Shown: positions 24,626 to 32,593 of the stretch, piece by piece
Layout: every line of letters starts with the position of its first letter
How positions within the stretch are numbered: position 1 is the first letter of the stretch
DNA from: Rhizobium leguminosarum
GTDB taxonomy: Bacteria > Pseudomonadota > Alphaproteobacteria > Rhizobiales > Rhizobiaceae
Direction: 5' to 3'
Length of the DNA: 64,000 nucleotides
Assembly: GCF_001679785.1 (NCBI RefSeq)
Contig: NZ_CP016286.1
Coordinates: forward strand, 3,346,001 to 3,410,000
Made by a program: the position numbers and the translations under genes
Notes under the pieces: model-generated
What the model was told of the DNA's origin: nothing
Databases searched by the model: none
What the model saw: only the letters and a program-made list of their open reading frames with translations

Positions 24626-25471
24626 ATGCAGACCACCCTCAGCACGTCGCGGGAACCCGCGCTATCCCAAAATACCGACCTTGCCGCCCTGAAATCGCGC
24701 CAGCAGACGGCATGGGCCTCGGGCGATTATGCCGTTATCGGCGTGCGACTGCAGATCGTCGGCGAAAGCCTCTGCGAGGCGCTGGACCTGCGCGGCGGCG
24801 AGAAAGTCCTGGATGTAGCGGCCGGGAACGGCAATGCCACGCTTGCCGCAGCGCGGCGCTGGGCCGAGGTGACATCGACGGATTACGTCCACGAGCTTCT
24901 GGAGCGCGGCCGCGAACGGGCGATCGCCGAAGGCATGCCGGTAAACTTCCAGATGGCCGATGCAGAGGCGCTACCGTTCGAAGACGGAGCCTTCGACGTC
25001 GTCGTTTCTACATTCGGCGTGATGTTTACTCCCGATCAGGACACTGCGGCGAAGGAGATGCTGCGGGTCTGCAGATCAGGCGGCAGGATCGGCATGGCGA
25101 ACTGGACGCCGAACGGATTCATCGGCCAGGTGTTCAAGACGATCGGCCAGCACATTCCACCCATGCCCGGCGTGAAATCTCCTGCACTCTGGGGCACGAC
25201 CGCCAGGCTCGAAGAGATGTTCGCAAGCAGCGGACGGATTGCCGTCACGCCGAAAATCTTCAATTTCCGCTATCGCTCCCCCGCCCATTGGCTGGAAATT
25301 TTCCGCACTTGGTACGGCCCGGTGCACAAGGCGTTCGAGGCCTTGCCCCAGCCGGGCAAGGCGGCGCTGGAACGTGATTTCCTAACGCTGATCGAGCGCT
25401 TCAACCAGGCCGAGGACGGCACGATGGTGGTGCCGGCCGAATATCTCGAAGTGGTCGTGACGAAGCATTAA
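24626..25471 (+). CDS. Class I SAM-dependent methyltransferase
   Basis: This 281-aa protein has the Rossmann methyltransferase motif I VLDVAAGNGNATLAAARR, the post-I acidic residue in TSTDYVHELL and motif II region VVVSTFGVMFTPDQ. It resembles UbiE/Coq5-like small-molecule methyltransferases; the substrate is unknown. The ATG at 24626 follows AGGAGAG; the longer open frame begins inside the promoter region. It is probably controlled by the adjacent HxlR gene, given the shared upstream motif and same orientation. Confidence 0.85.
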   Translation: MQTTLSTSREPALSQNTDLAALKSRQQTAWASGDYAVIGVRLQIVGESLCEALDLRGGEKVLDVAAGNGNATLAAARRWAEVTSTDYVHELLERGRERAIAEGMPVNFQMADAEALPFEDGAFDVVVSTFGVMFTPDQDTAAKEMLRVCRSGGRIGMANWTPNGFIGQVFKTIGQHIPPMPGVKSPALWGTTARLEEMFASSGRIAVTPKIFNFRYRSPAHWLEIFRTWYGPVHKAFEALPQPGKAALERDFLTLIERFNQAEDGTMVVPAEYLEVVVTKH

Positions 25472-25634
25472 CACGGCTGCCGGGCTCAATCTGGCAGGAT
25501 CATCGGCCGGCCTCCCCAACTCTGCAGCAAAGGCCTCCGGTTTAATTCCGGAGTCGTCATCGATGGCAACAGAGCGCACGAAACGAGTGCGAGACCGCCA
25601 GCTCGTGGAGTGAACTGGCTGAAAGCTGACGCCT

Positions 25635-26699
25635 TCACTGCGTCCGCAGAACTTCGTTCCAGTGCGCGATCAGCCGCGCCCGTTTCACCTGGTCGAGATA
25701 GACCATCAGCCCGGGGCTGACCGGCACCGGCCGCAGTTGGGCGCCGAGCAGTTCCTGCAGCGTATTGGCGGTATTCTCCCCTGCCACCTCGGGGCTGACG
25801 GCCGGGATCTGCAGCTCGCGCGCCATGATCGTCTGCCCTTCCCTCGACATGAAGAAGGTGAGGTAACGCCGACCGAGCTCCGGCTCGGCGGCGGCCTGCG
25901 GCACCAGCCCGATCCGCGACATTACCACCGTATAATCCTTCGGCAGCACGATGCCGACATCGGGATAGCGCGAGGCCCAGTCGGCCGCATAGGAACCGAG
26001 AATATTGTAGCCGAGCACGAAGCGCCCGTCGGCAACGCGTTCGAGGATCGCCGAACTCGTCGAATAAAGCTTGACGCCGGCAGCCCCCATCGCCCCGATC
26101 ACCGACCAGATGTCGCCGAACTGCTCCTGGTCGCGCGCCATGAAAAGAAAGCCGACGCCGGAGCGCTCGATGTCATAGGTGCCGATCCGCCCATAGACCT
26201 CGTTGCCCTTGCGCTTCAGATAGTCGACGAATTCAGCCCGCGAACTCGGCACCGGCTCATGCGCAAAGCTCGGCTTGTGATAGACGAACACCGCCGGCTC
26301 GAAGGTGAGCGCATAGGCGGTGTTGCGCCAGTTCGCCCATTTCGGCCATGCAGTACTCATCGGCAGGTTGCTGACCTGTGCATATCCGTCGTTGGAAAGT
26401 TTCACTTGCAGGTCCATCGCCGAGGAAAAGGCGAAATCCGCCGTCTTCTTGCCGGCATCCGTCTCCCTGACGATCCGGTCGTAGATGTCGCCGGTCAGCA
26501 TATCCTCATATTTGACCGCGACATCGGGATTGGCGTCCTGGAAACCCCGGATCATCGGTTGCGCCAGGGGCTCGTCGAGCGAAGAATAAACCGTCAGCAC
26601 CGGCGCATCGGCATTGCCCGACTTCGCCGGATAGAAGACCGGATCGGCGAGCGCAAAGCCCGGCCAGAACGCCAGCAGCAAGATGAAAACTCTCCTCAT
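25635..26699 (-). CDS. Periplasmic substrate-binding protein, iron(III)/sulfate type
   Basis: This 354-aa protein has a signal peptide (MRRVFILLLAFWPGFALA) and the type II periplasmic-binding fold of the Fe3+ (FbpA/AfuA-like) group: LTVYSSLDEPLAQPMIRGFQ, KTADFAFSSAMDLQ, VLGYNILGSYAADWA. No ABC permease or ATPase genes are next to it, so it is more likely a sensory partner or an orphan binding protein. Such orphans often pair with two-component systems whose kinase has a 2CSK_N domain, and one lies 3.7 kb away (30435-32491). Confidence 0.8.
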   Translation of the reverse strand: MRRVFILLLAFWPGFALADPVFYPAKSGNADAPVLTVYSSLDEPLAQPMIRGFQDANPDVAVKYEDMLTGDIYDRIVRETDAGKKTADFAFSSAMDLQVKLSNDGYAQVSNLPMSTAWPKWANWRNTAYALTFEPAVFVYHKPSFAHEPVPSSRAEFVDYLKRKGNEVYGRIGTYDIERSGVGFLFMARDQEQFGDIWSVIGAMGAAGVKLYSTSSAILERVADGRFVLGYNILGSYAADWASRYPDVGIVLPKDYTVVMSRIGLVPQAAAEPELGRRYLTFFMSREGQTIMARELQIPAVSPEVAGENTANTLQELLGAQLRPVPVSPGLMVYLDQVKRARLIAHWNEVLRTQ

Positions 26700-26940
26700 G
26701 CGGCAACAATGCCTGAGCGCGCCCAGAGGAGCAAGGGCGCCGGCCAGACGGAGGCTGCCGCCCGTTTTGCGGGATCAGAGCTCGCGCTCGAAGAACAGCA
26801 GGATCTGCTCGAGTTCCGGCACGACCGGAGCGCAACGAGGCTGGGGATCACAGGTTCGGTCTGGAATTTTCTAGAGTTGCATGATTTTCCCGAGGCCGGA
26901 CTTCGGCCGATTATTGAAACCGTAGGCACATAACCAGACC

Positions 26941-27624
26941 TCACGGCAATAGTCGAAAGAAAATCCCGGTGAATCTTCCATCCGCAGCAAGTACAAATCG
27001 CCATTCCATCGCAGCGTTTTCGAAGGCGACGTCGTAGACGTCCCACCCCTCCGACGACACGCCCTTGAAGGAAATCGACCGCAGCGCACCCGCCCGCTCC
27101 AGGTCCGCGCGGATCATCGGCATCTGCTCCCGCCCGGCATCGGCAAGTGCGGGAACCATCCTGTCGTAGTCGACCTCGCCGCTCTGATGCTGGGCGATCA
27201 GACTGCGCAGCAGCGCTTCACTATTATCGACCGGCTGATTGTTTTTCGTCCGGTTCTCCAGGTCGGCAAGCATCCTTGCCGCCTCCGCCGCACCGATCCG
27301 CGGCGCCTCCTGCTCATATCCGTTCTGATGCAGCACAAGATGCTCCACCCGCCCATCCGGTCCGCGGCGGAAGCTGATCTGCGCCGCCACGACGCGATAG
27401 AAGAATTCGTCCTCCTTCTCCGGATAGATATCGATAGCCTCCTGCCCGAGCACCTGCGCCGTCAGTCCGCCTTCGCGCCGGGCGATCGTGATAGTGCTGC
27501 CTGCATCGAAGAGGTAGGCGCCAAGATAATCATCATTGAGCTCGGGGGCGATCGCGCCTTCGGTACGCGGCCGCGCCTGCTCGTAGCGCCGCCAGGCGAC
27601 GGCGTCGGCGGATTGGTCGGTCAT
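26941..27624 (-). CDS. Hypothetical protein with a DUF3471-like domain
   Basis: This 227-aa protein has a beta-strand-rich segment, LGAYLFDAGSTITIARREGG then FYRVVAAQISFRRGPDGRVE with HLVLHQNGYE. It resembles the small DUF3471 lipocalin-like domain often attached to beta-lactamase-family hydrolases; here it stands without the hydrolase. A helical C-terminal half follows. It has no signal peptide. It lies 69 nt downstream of a MerR gene on the same strand and is probably co-transcribed. Function unknown. Confidence 0.6.
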   Translation of the reverse strand: MTDQSADAVAWRRYEQARPRTEGAIAPELNDDYLGAYLFDAGSTITIARREGGLTAQVLGQEAIDIYPEKEDEFFYRVVAAQISFRRGPDGRVEHLVLHQNGYEQEAPRIGAAEAARMLADLENRTKNNQPVDNSEALLRSLIAQHQSGEVDYDRMVPALADAGREQMPMIRADLERAGALRSISFKGVSSEGWDVYDVAFENAAMEWRFVLAADGRFTGIFFRLLP

Positions 27625-27693
27625 GCTGGCCTCCTTCGCTATGCTGACAAGTTCGTTGATCGAGATGGGTTCGCCGGCGGCGATCCGCTGCCG

Positions 27694-28026
27694 CTAAGCA
27701 TTGATCCGCGAGAGACTGTCTTCGACGCGGCTGCGCAGTGAGAGCAACTGCGTCTGTTGCATGGCGAGCGTCCGGTCGAGATCGGTCGCCTGGCCGGCCA
27801 GCAGTTCGGTGATTCTCGCCAGACTGAGCCCCAGTCGCTTTAAGGCCAGGATCTCGTTCAGCCGCGCGATGTCCTCGACACCATAGAGCCGCCAGTTCTT
27901 GCCGGTTCTCCGTGGGTTGATCAGCCCGCGTTTCTCGTAAAGGCGAAGCGCTTTTACCGTCAGGCCGATTCGCTCGGCGCATTCGGCTGCCGTCAGCCAG
28001 AGATTCTCGTTCATTCGCTCGTTCAT
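27694..28026 (-). CDS. MerR-family transcriptional regulator
   Basis: This 110-aa protein has the MerR winged helix: LTAAECAERIGLTVKALRLY then EKRGLINPRRTGKNWRLYGV, followed by a dimerising helix and a short tail without cysteine or metal motifs. It thus belongs to the effector-binding-poor small MerR group. The start may be 28026 or the next Met at 28014. It heads a two-gene unit with the DUF3471-like gene. Confidence 0.85.
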   Translation of the reverse strand: MNERMNENLWLTAAECAERIGLTVKALRLYEKRGLINPRRTGKNWRLYGVEDIARLNEILALKRLGLSLARITELLAGQATDLDRTLAMQQTQLLSLRSRVEDSLSRINA

Positions 28027-28363
28027 GATTCCCTCGCGAATCGTCTTCTAGGCTATGCCCCTGGGTCCGGCTCAAGCCTTAAATCGGTGGGCGATCGGTT
28101 TTATGATGTCGATTCAGAAAGTGTCGGCCAAAGCAGAACACTCCATTTTTCTCCGATGTGAATTGTCTTTTCATCACAAAGGATTAGGGATTGGCTCCGT
28201 CCTTCACCCGTTTAGAGTATTGATGAAGATCGACGACGTTATATGGTCGCGCTGCCGCGTTAAAAACGTCGAGACCGCCCGAATTTATTATTCGGGGGAC
28301 GACTCTACGCGACAAAAACTCTATAAAAAGCTAGACTAAACTGGAAGATCCATGGGAGGGGTC
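28027..28363. other. Intergenic region before the adenylate cyclase-TPR gene
   Basis: About 340 nt between divergent genes. AT-rich words (TATTATTCGG, CTATAAAAAGC) near 28290-28340 probably include the cyclase promoter. I see no gene or repeat. Confidence 0.4.
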
Positions 28364-30232
28364 ATGGAACGACGACTGAGCGCTATTCTTGCTGCAGACG
28401 TCGTCGGCTACAGCCGACTGATGGGCATCGATGAATCCGGCACGTTGCAGGCGCTGAACCGCCATCGCTGCGAGCTGGTCGACATTCGTATTTCAGACTA
28501 CAAGGGCCGGATCGTCAAACTCACCGGCGACGGCATCCTTGCCGAATTCCAGAGCGTGGTGAATGCGGTCGCCTGCGCTGCCGAAATCCAGCGCAGCATG
28601 GCAGCCCGTAACGAGAACGTGCCCAAGGACGAGCGCGTCGAATTCCGCATCGGCATCAATCTCGGCGACGTCGTGGTCGAGAACGGCGACATATTCGGAG
28701 ATGGGGTCAATCTCGCCGCCAGGCTCGAGCGCATCGCAGCGCCGGGCGGCATCGCCGTGTCGGCCTCGGTGCGCGAGCAGGTCGGCTCGCGCCTCAATCT
28801 CGGCTTCGAATTCATCGGCGAACATATGCTGAAGAACATCCGGCAGCCCGTTCAGGTCTACACCGTCAGCTTAGCGCCGCCTTCCTCCGCCAGATTGGTC
28901 GCGCAGAACCGCAATACCTGCTTCATCGCGGTGCTGCCCTTCACCAATATGAGCGGCGATGCCGACCAGGATTATTTCTCCGACGGTATCACCGAAGACA
29001 TCATCACCGATCTCTCCAAGATCTCCAGCCTGCACGTCGTGCCGCGCAATACGATCTTCACCTACAAGGGCATATCGGTAAAGGTGAAGCGGCTCGCCCA
29101 GGAGCTTGGCGTGCGCTACGTGCTCGAGGGAAGTGTGCGCATCGTCGGCAATCGCGTGCGCATTTCCAGTCAGCTGATCGACACCGCCAATGGCGACCAT
29201 CTCTGGGCCGAGCGTTACGACCGCGACATGACCGACATCTTCGCCATACAGGATGAGATCACCCATGCGATCGTCGGTCAGTTGAAGGTGCGCCTGCTGC
29301 CGGAAGAGAAGAAGGCGATCGCCAACGAGCCGACCGCCAATGTCGAGGCCTATACCTATTATCTCAGAGGCCGCCAGCTCTCTCACACCTGGACCAAATC
29401 CTATCTGGAGCTCGCAAGGCGCATGTTCTGCAAGGCGGTCGAGCTCGATCCGGACTATGCCCGCGCCTATGCCGGCATCGCCGATTGCGACGCGGCGATC
29501 CGCGATTGGGCGCCTGACGACGTGCCGCTGAGGCGCATCCTCGAGATGAGCGCCCGCGCCCTAGAGCTCGATCCCGACCTCCCCGAAGCCCACGCCTCCC
29601 ATGGTCTCGCCCTCCATCAGAGCGGCTATGACGACAGGGCAGCGGCAGCCTTCGAACGTGCCCTGGCGCTCGACCCGAACCTCTTCGAGGCGAACTTCCA
29701 CTATGCCCGGTTCTTCTTCATGCACGGCAACTTCGCCGAATCCGTGCAATATTTCACCCGAGCCGCGGCAATCCGCCCTGATGATTACGTCTCGCCGATC
29801 CATCTGATGTCGGCCTACCGCTCGCTCGGCCGTGTGCTGGATACGGAAAACTGGGCGCGCCTCGGCCTGCTGCGCGCCGAACGGGCCTTGAACGTCAACC
29901 CGGAAAATTCAGGCCCCGCCCATCGCGGCGCGCTGGCGCTTGCCCATCTCGGCGACGCGGCAAGGGCACGCGACTGGGCCGACCGTGCGATCGCCATCGA
30001 TCCCGACGACATCGTCGCGCAGTATAATCTCGCCTGCGTCTACTCCGTCCTCGGCGACGTCGATCAGGCGATCGATCTGCTGGAGAAGCTGCTGCCGAAC
30101 AGCTCCGTCTACCATATCAAATGGTTCGACAATGATTCCGATCTCGACAACATCCGCGACGATCCCCGCTTCCGGAAGCTGCTCACCGCCGCAATGATGC
30201 AGCGCGAGCGGATCGAAAGGACCGGGAGCTGA
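28364..30232 (+). CDS. Class III adenylate/guanylate cyclase with TPR repeats
   Basis: This protein of about 622 aa begins directly with a class III cyclase domain: metal Asp in LAADVVGYSRLM, the second metal Asp in LTGDGILAEF, and FRIGINLGDVVVENGDIFGD with GVNLAARLE. A middle region carries VLPFTNMSGDADQDYFSDGI (a beta/alpha TolB-N-like segment common in rhizobial cyclases), then about six TPR units in the C-terminal half. It is a cytoplasmic cAMP synthase with a protein-binding scaffold. The ATG at 28364 is chosen because a GGAGGGG ribosome binding site overlaps the alternative ATG at 28352. It stands alone. Confidence 0.9.
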   Translation: MERRLSAILAADVVGYSRLMGIDESGTLQALNRHRCELVDIRISDYKGRIVKLTGDGILAEFQSVVNAVACAAEIQRSMAARNENVPKDERVEFRIGINLGDVVVENGDIFGDGVNLAARLERIAAPGGIAVSASVREQVGSRLNLGFEFIGEHMLKNIRQPVQVYTVSLAPPSSARLVAQNRNTCFIAVLPFTNMSGDADQDYFSDGITEDIITDLSKISSLHVVPRNTIFTYKGISVKVKRLAQELGVRYVLEGSVRIVGNRVRISSQLIDTANGDHLWAERYDRDMTDIFAIQDEITHAIVGQLKVRLLPEEKKAIANEPTANVEAYTYYLRGRQLSHTWTKSYLELARRMFCKAVELDPDYARAYAGIADCDAAIRDWAPDDVPLRRILEMSARALELDPDLPEAHASHGLALHQSGYDDRAAAAFERALALDPNLFEANFHYARFFFMHGNFAESVQYFTRAAAIRPDDYVSPIHLMSAYRSLGRVLDTENWARLGLLRAERALNVNPENSGPAHRGALALAHLGDAARARDWADRAIAIDPDDIVAQYNLACVYSVLGDVDQAIDLLEKLLPNSSVYHIKWFDNDSDLDNIRDDPRFRKLLTAAMMQRERIERTGS

Positions 30233-30256
30233 GGTCGAACTTTTCCCGGCCGTTCA

Positions 30257-30364
30257 CTGGCGCATCGTGCTTTCCGAAAATCGGAATCGATTTTCGGAAA
30301 GCACGATGCGTCGATTCAAAGTGTTACAGCGTCCTTTGCGCGTCTGAAGGACGCGCGGCGCTGT
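30257..30364 (+). repeat. Rhizobial palindromic intergenic element, copy B
   Basis: About 108 nt starting CTGGCGCATCGTGC, with the long palindrome GAAAATCGG-AAT-CGATTTTC, the word CAAAGTGTTACAGCGTCC and a GTCC/GGAC hairpin. It is inverted relative to copy A at 20245. Confidence 0.82.
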
Positions 30365-30434
30365 AAGCTTGAAAATCGCTGTGACATCCCGGCTTCATCT
30401 CTGTAATCTCCCTTGAAAAACAGGGGAAACATCC

Positions 30435-31112
30435 GTGCGCATCCTGCTCACCGAAGACAATATCGCACTGGCCGACGGCCTGTCGGCGATCTTGCGCGGC
30501 ACGGGCCATGCCGTCGATGTCGTCCATGACGGAGCGTCCGCCGATGCGGTCATCGCAGCGGAAAATTTCGATCTGGTGATCCTCGACCTCAACCTGCCAG
30601 AGATGGACGGTCTCGACGTGCTGCGCGCCATGCGCGCCCGGCAGAACCAGGCGGCAGTCCTCATTCTGACCGCGCGCGGCACGCCGGAAGAGCGGGTGAA
30701 GGGGCTCGATCTCGGCGCCGACGATTATCTGATCAAGCCCTTCGATATCGCCGAATTCGAGGCCCGCGTGCGCGTGCTGCTGCGCCGCCAGGCAGGGCTG
30801 CGCTCGGCGACCGTCGGCTTCGGCGGCATCTCCTTCGATCTCAATTCCCGCACCTTTTCATCAGGCGCCACGCCGCTCGATATTCCCGCCCGCGAGCTCG
30901 GCCTGCTCGAAATCCTCTTCATGCGGGCCGGCAAGGTCGTCGCCAAGGAGGCGATCATTCAATCGCTAACGGCCTTCGACGACGACATTTCCGCAAATGC
31001 CATCGAGCAATATGTCAGCCGTCTGCGTAAGCGCCTGTCACCACACGGCCTGACCGTCAAGACCGCCCGCGGCATCGGTTATTATCTCGACAAGCTGCCC
31101 GAGGCCTCATGA
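30435..31112 (+). CDS. OmpR-type two-component response regulator (TctD-like)
   Basis: This 225-aa regulator has a receiver domain with acidic pair LTEDN, phosphoacceptor Asp51 (LVILDLNLPEMDG), conserved Thr (LTARG) and Lys (LIKPFD), and a C-terminal OmpR/PhoB winged helix (about 128-222). The start is GTG at 30435 preceded by GGGGAAA. It overlaps the kinase gene by 4 nt, so the pair is translationally coupled. It resembles TctD/QseB; tct genes 8 kb away are a possible target. Confidence 0.9.
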   Translation: MRILLTEDNIALADGLSAILRGTGHAVDVVHDGASADAVIAAENFDLVILDLNLPEMDGLDVLRAMRARQNQAAVLILTARGTPEERVKGLDLGADDYLIKPFDIAEFEARVRVLLRRQAGLRSATVGFGGISFDLNSRTFSSGATPLDIPARELGLLEILFMRAGKVVAKEAIIQSLTAFDDDISANAIEQYVSRLRKRLSPHGLTVKTARGIGYYLDKLPEAS

Positions 31113-32491
31113 AAGCCGCCTATTCCCTCAGGCGCCGGCTGCTCTTCTGGTTGCTCGTCTCCACCGCCGTCATCGGCACGCTGGCACTCGCCGATACCTA
31201 TCGCGAGGCGGTCCAGACCTCCAATATCGTCTCCGACCGCGTGCTCGCCGGTTCCGCGCTGGCGATCGCCGAGCGCGTCGTCGTCGCCGAGGACGGCACG
31301 CTGCAGGTCGATATCCCCTATGTCGCACTGGAGATGCTGACCTCGGCCGCGCAGGATCGCGTCTTCTACCGCGTCGACGGCCCGCCGGGCCAATTCATCA
31401 CCGGCTACCAGTCCCTGCCGGTCCTCAAGAAAACGCCGGGCGATGCTGCCGCCTTCGCCGACGACACCTTCCGCGGCGAGCCGATCCGCATCGCCACACT
31501 CGAGCGCTCGGCCTCGACGGGCATCCGCTCCGTGCCCTTCGTGGTGACGGTCGCCGAAACCACCATCGCCCGCCGGCAGTTGGCGCAGGCGATCCTCGTC
31601 CGATCCGCACTCCGTCTCGCCTTCATGATCGCGGGCGCGGCCGTCATCGTCTGGATCTCGGTCACGGTGGCTCTGCGCCCGCTCTACAAGCTCGGCGACG
31701 CCATCGGCGAACGCAGCCCCGATGACCTGCATCCGATCAAGCAGACCGTGCCGAGCGAGGTCGAGCCGCTGGTCGATACGGTAAATTCCTTCATGGTCCG
31801 TCTGCAATCGGCGCTGGATGCGCTCCGCCATTTCACCGGCAATGCAAGCCATCAGCTACGCACCCCGCTAGCGATCATCCGCACCCAGCTCGCCCTTTCC
31901 GCCCGTGCCGGCTCGCTTGATGAGGCGCAGGCGGCAGCACTGAAGGGCGACCAGGCGGTAGCGCATGCCGAGCGCATCCTTGCCCAGCTTCTCCTGATGG
32001 CCAAGATCGACGCCGCCACTGCCAAGGAGGCGCTGACCGCCTCCGCCATCGATCTCGCCGCCATCGCCCAGGAAATCACCGGCGAGCAGATCCCGACGGC
32101 CGCCGTCGCCGGCATCGATCTCGGCTTCGAGGGCGAGAGCCCGGCGATGGTCCGCGCCGAGCCGCTGCTGATCGGCGAAATGCTGCGCAACCTTGCCGGC
32201 AATGCCATCGCCTATGCCGGCAAGGGAGCTGAGGTCACCGTCCGTATCATCGCCGCGTCAGAGACGATCCGCCTCGAAATCGAGGACAACGGTCCCGGCA
32301 TCCCGCCCGAGAAGCTGGAGGCGGTGCGCCGGCGCTTTTCGCGCGGCAATGAGTCCGGTGCGCCCGGTGCCGGTCTCGGTCTGCCGATTGTCGAAGAAAT
32401 CGCCAATCTTTTCAATGCCGCGCTGACGCTGGAACCGGGCACGGGCGGCAAGGGCCTGAAGGCGGCCGTCACCTTTGCCAAGGCAGCGTAA
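31109..32491 (+). CDS. Sensor histidine kinase with 2CSK_N-type sensor domain (TctE-like)
   Basis: This 460-aa membrane kinase has two transmembrane helices (about residues 10-30 and 165-190) flanking a periplasmic 2CSK_N-type domain. The HisKA box FTGNASHQLRTPLAIIRTQL (His248) follows, and then the ATPase motifs N-box RNLAGNAIAYA, IEDNGPGIP and GAGLGLPIVEEI. TctE kinases with this sensor control tricarboxylate transporters, and related ones respond to an adjacent iron-type binding protein. The gene is coupled with the response regulator. Confidence 0.9.
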   Translation: MKAAYSLRRRLLFWLLVSTAVIGTLALADTYREAVQTSNIVSDRVLAGSALAIAERVVVAEDGTLQVDIPYVALEMLTSAAQDRVFYRVDGPPGQFITGYQSLPVLKKTPGDAAAFADDTFRGEPIRIATLERSASTGIRSVPFVVTVAETTIARRQLAQAILVRSALRLAFMIAGAAVIVWISVTVALRPLYKLGDAIGERSPDDLHPIKQTVPSEVEPLVDTVNSFMVRLQSALDALRHFTGNASHQLRTPLAIIRTQLALSARAGSLDEAQAAALKGDQAVAHAERILAQLLLMAKIDAATAKEALTASAIDLAAIAQEITGEQIPTAAVAGIDLGFEGESPAMVRAEPLLIGEMLRNLAGNAIAYAGKGAEVTVRIIAASETIRLEIEDNGPGIPPEKLEAVRRRFSRGNESGAPGAGLGLPIVEEIANLFNAALTLEPGTGGKGLKAAVTFAKAA

Positions 32492-32593
32492 AAGCCGTCG
32501 ACCTTTCCGCCTTGCTTTCTTTCGCTGCATTGCACACACTGATTTTGGGAACAGCAAGCCGCACGACGATGCGAGCCGGATAAAAAGAGAAAT

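Noticed and set aside
26700..26940. Possible truncated gene between the binding protein and the DUF3471-like gene
   Set aside because: Open frames on both strands lack starts and family-like sequence.
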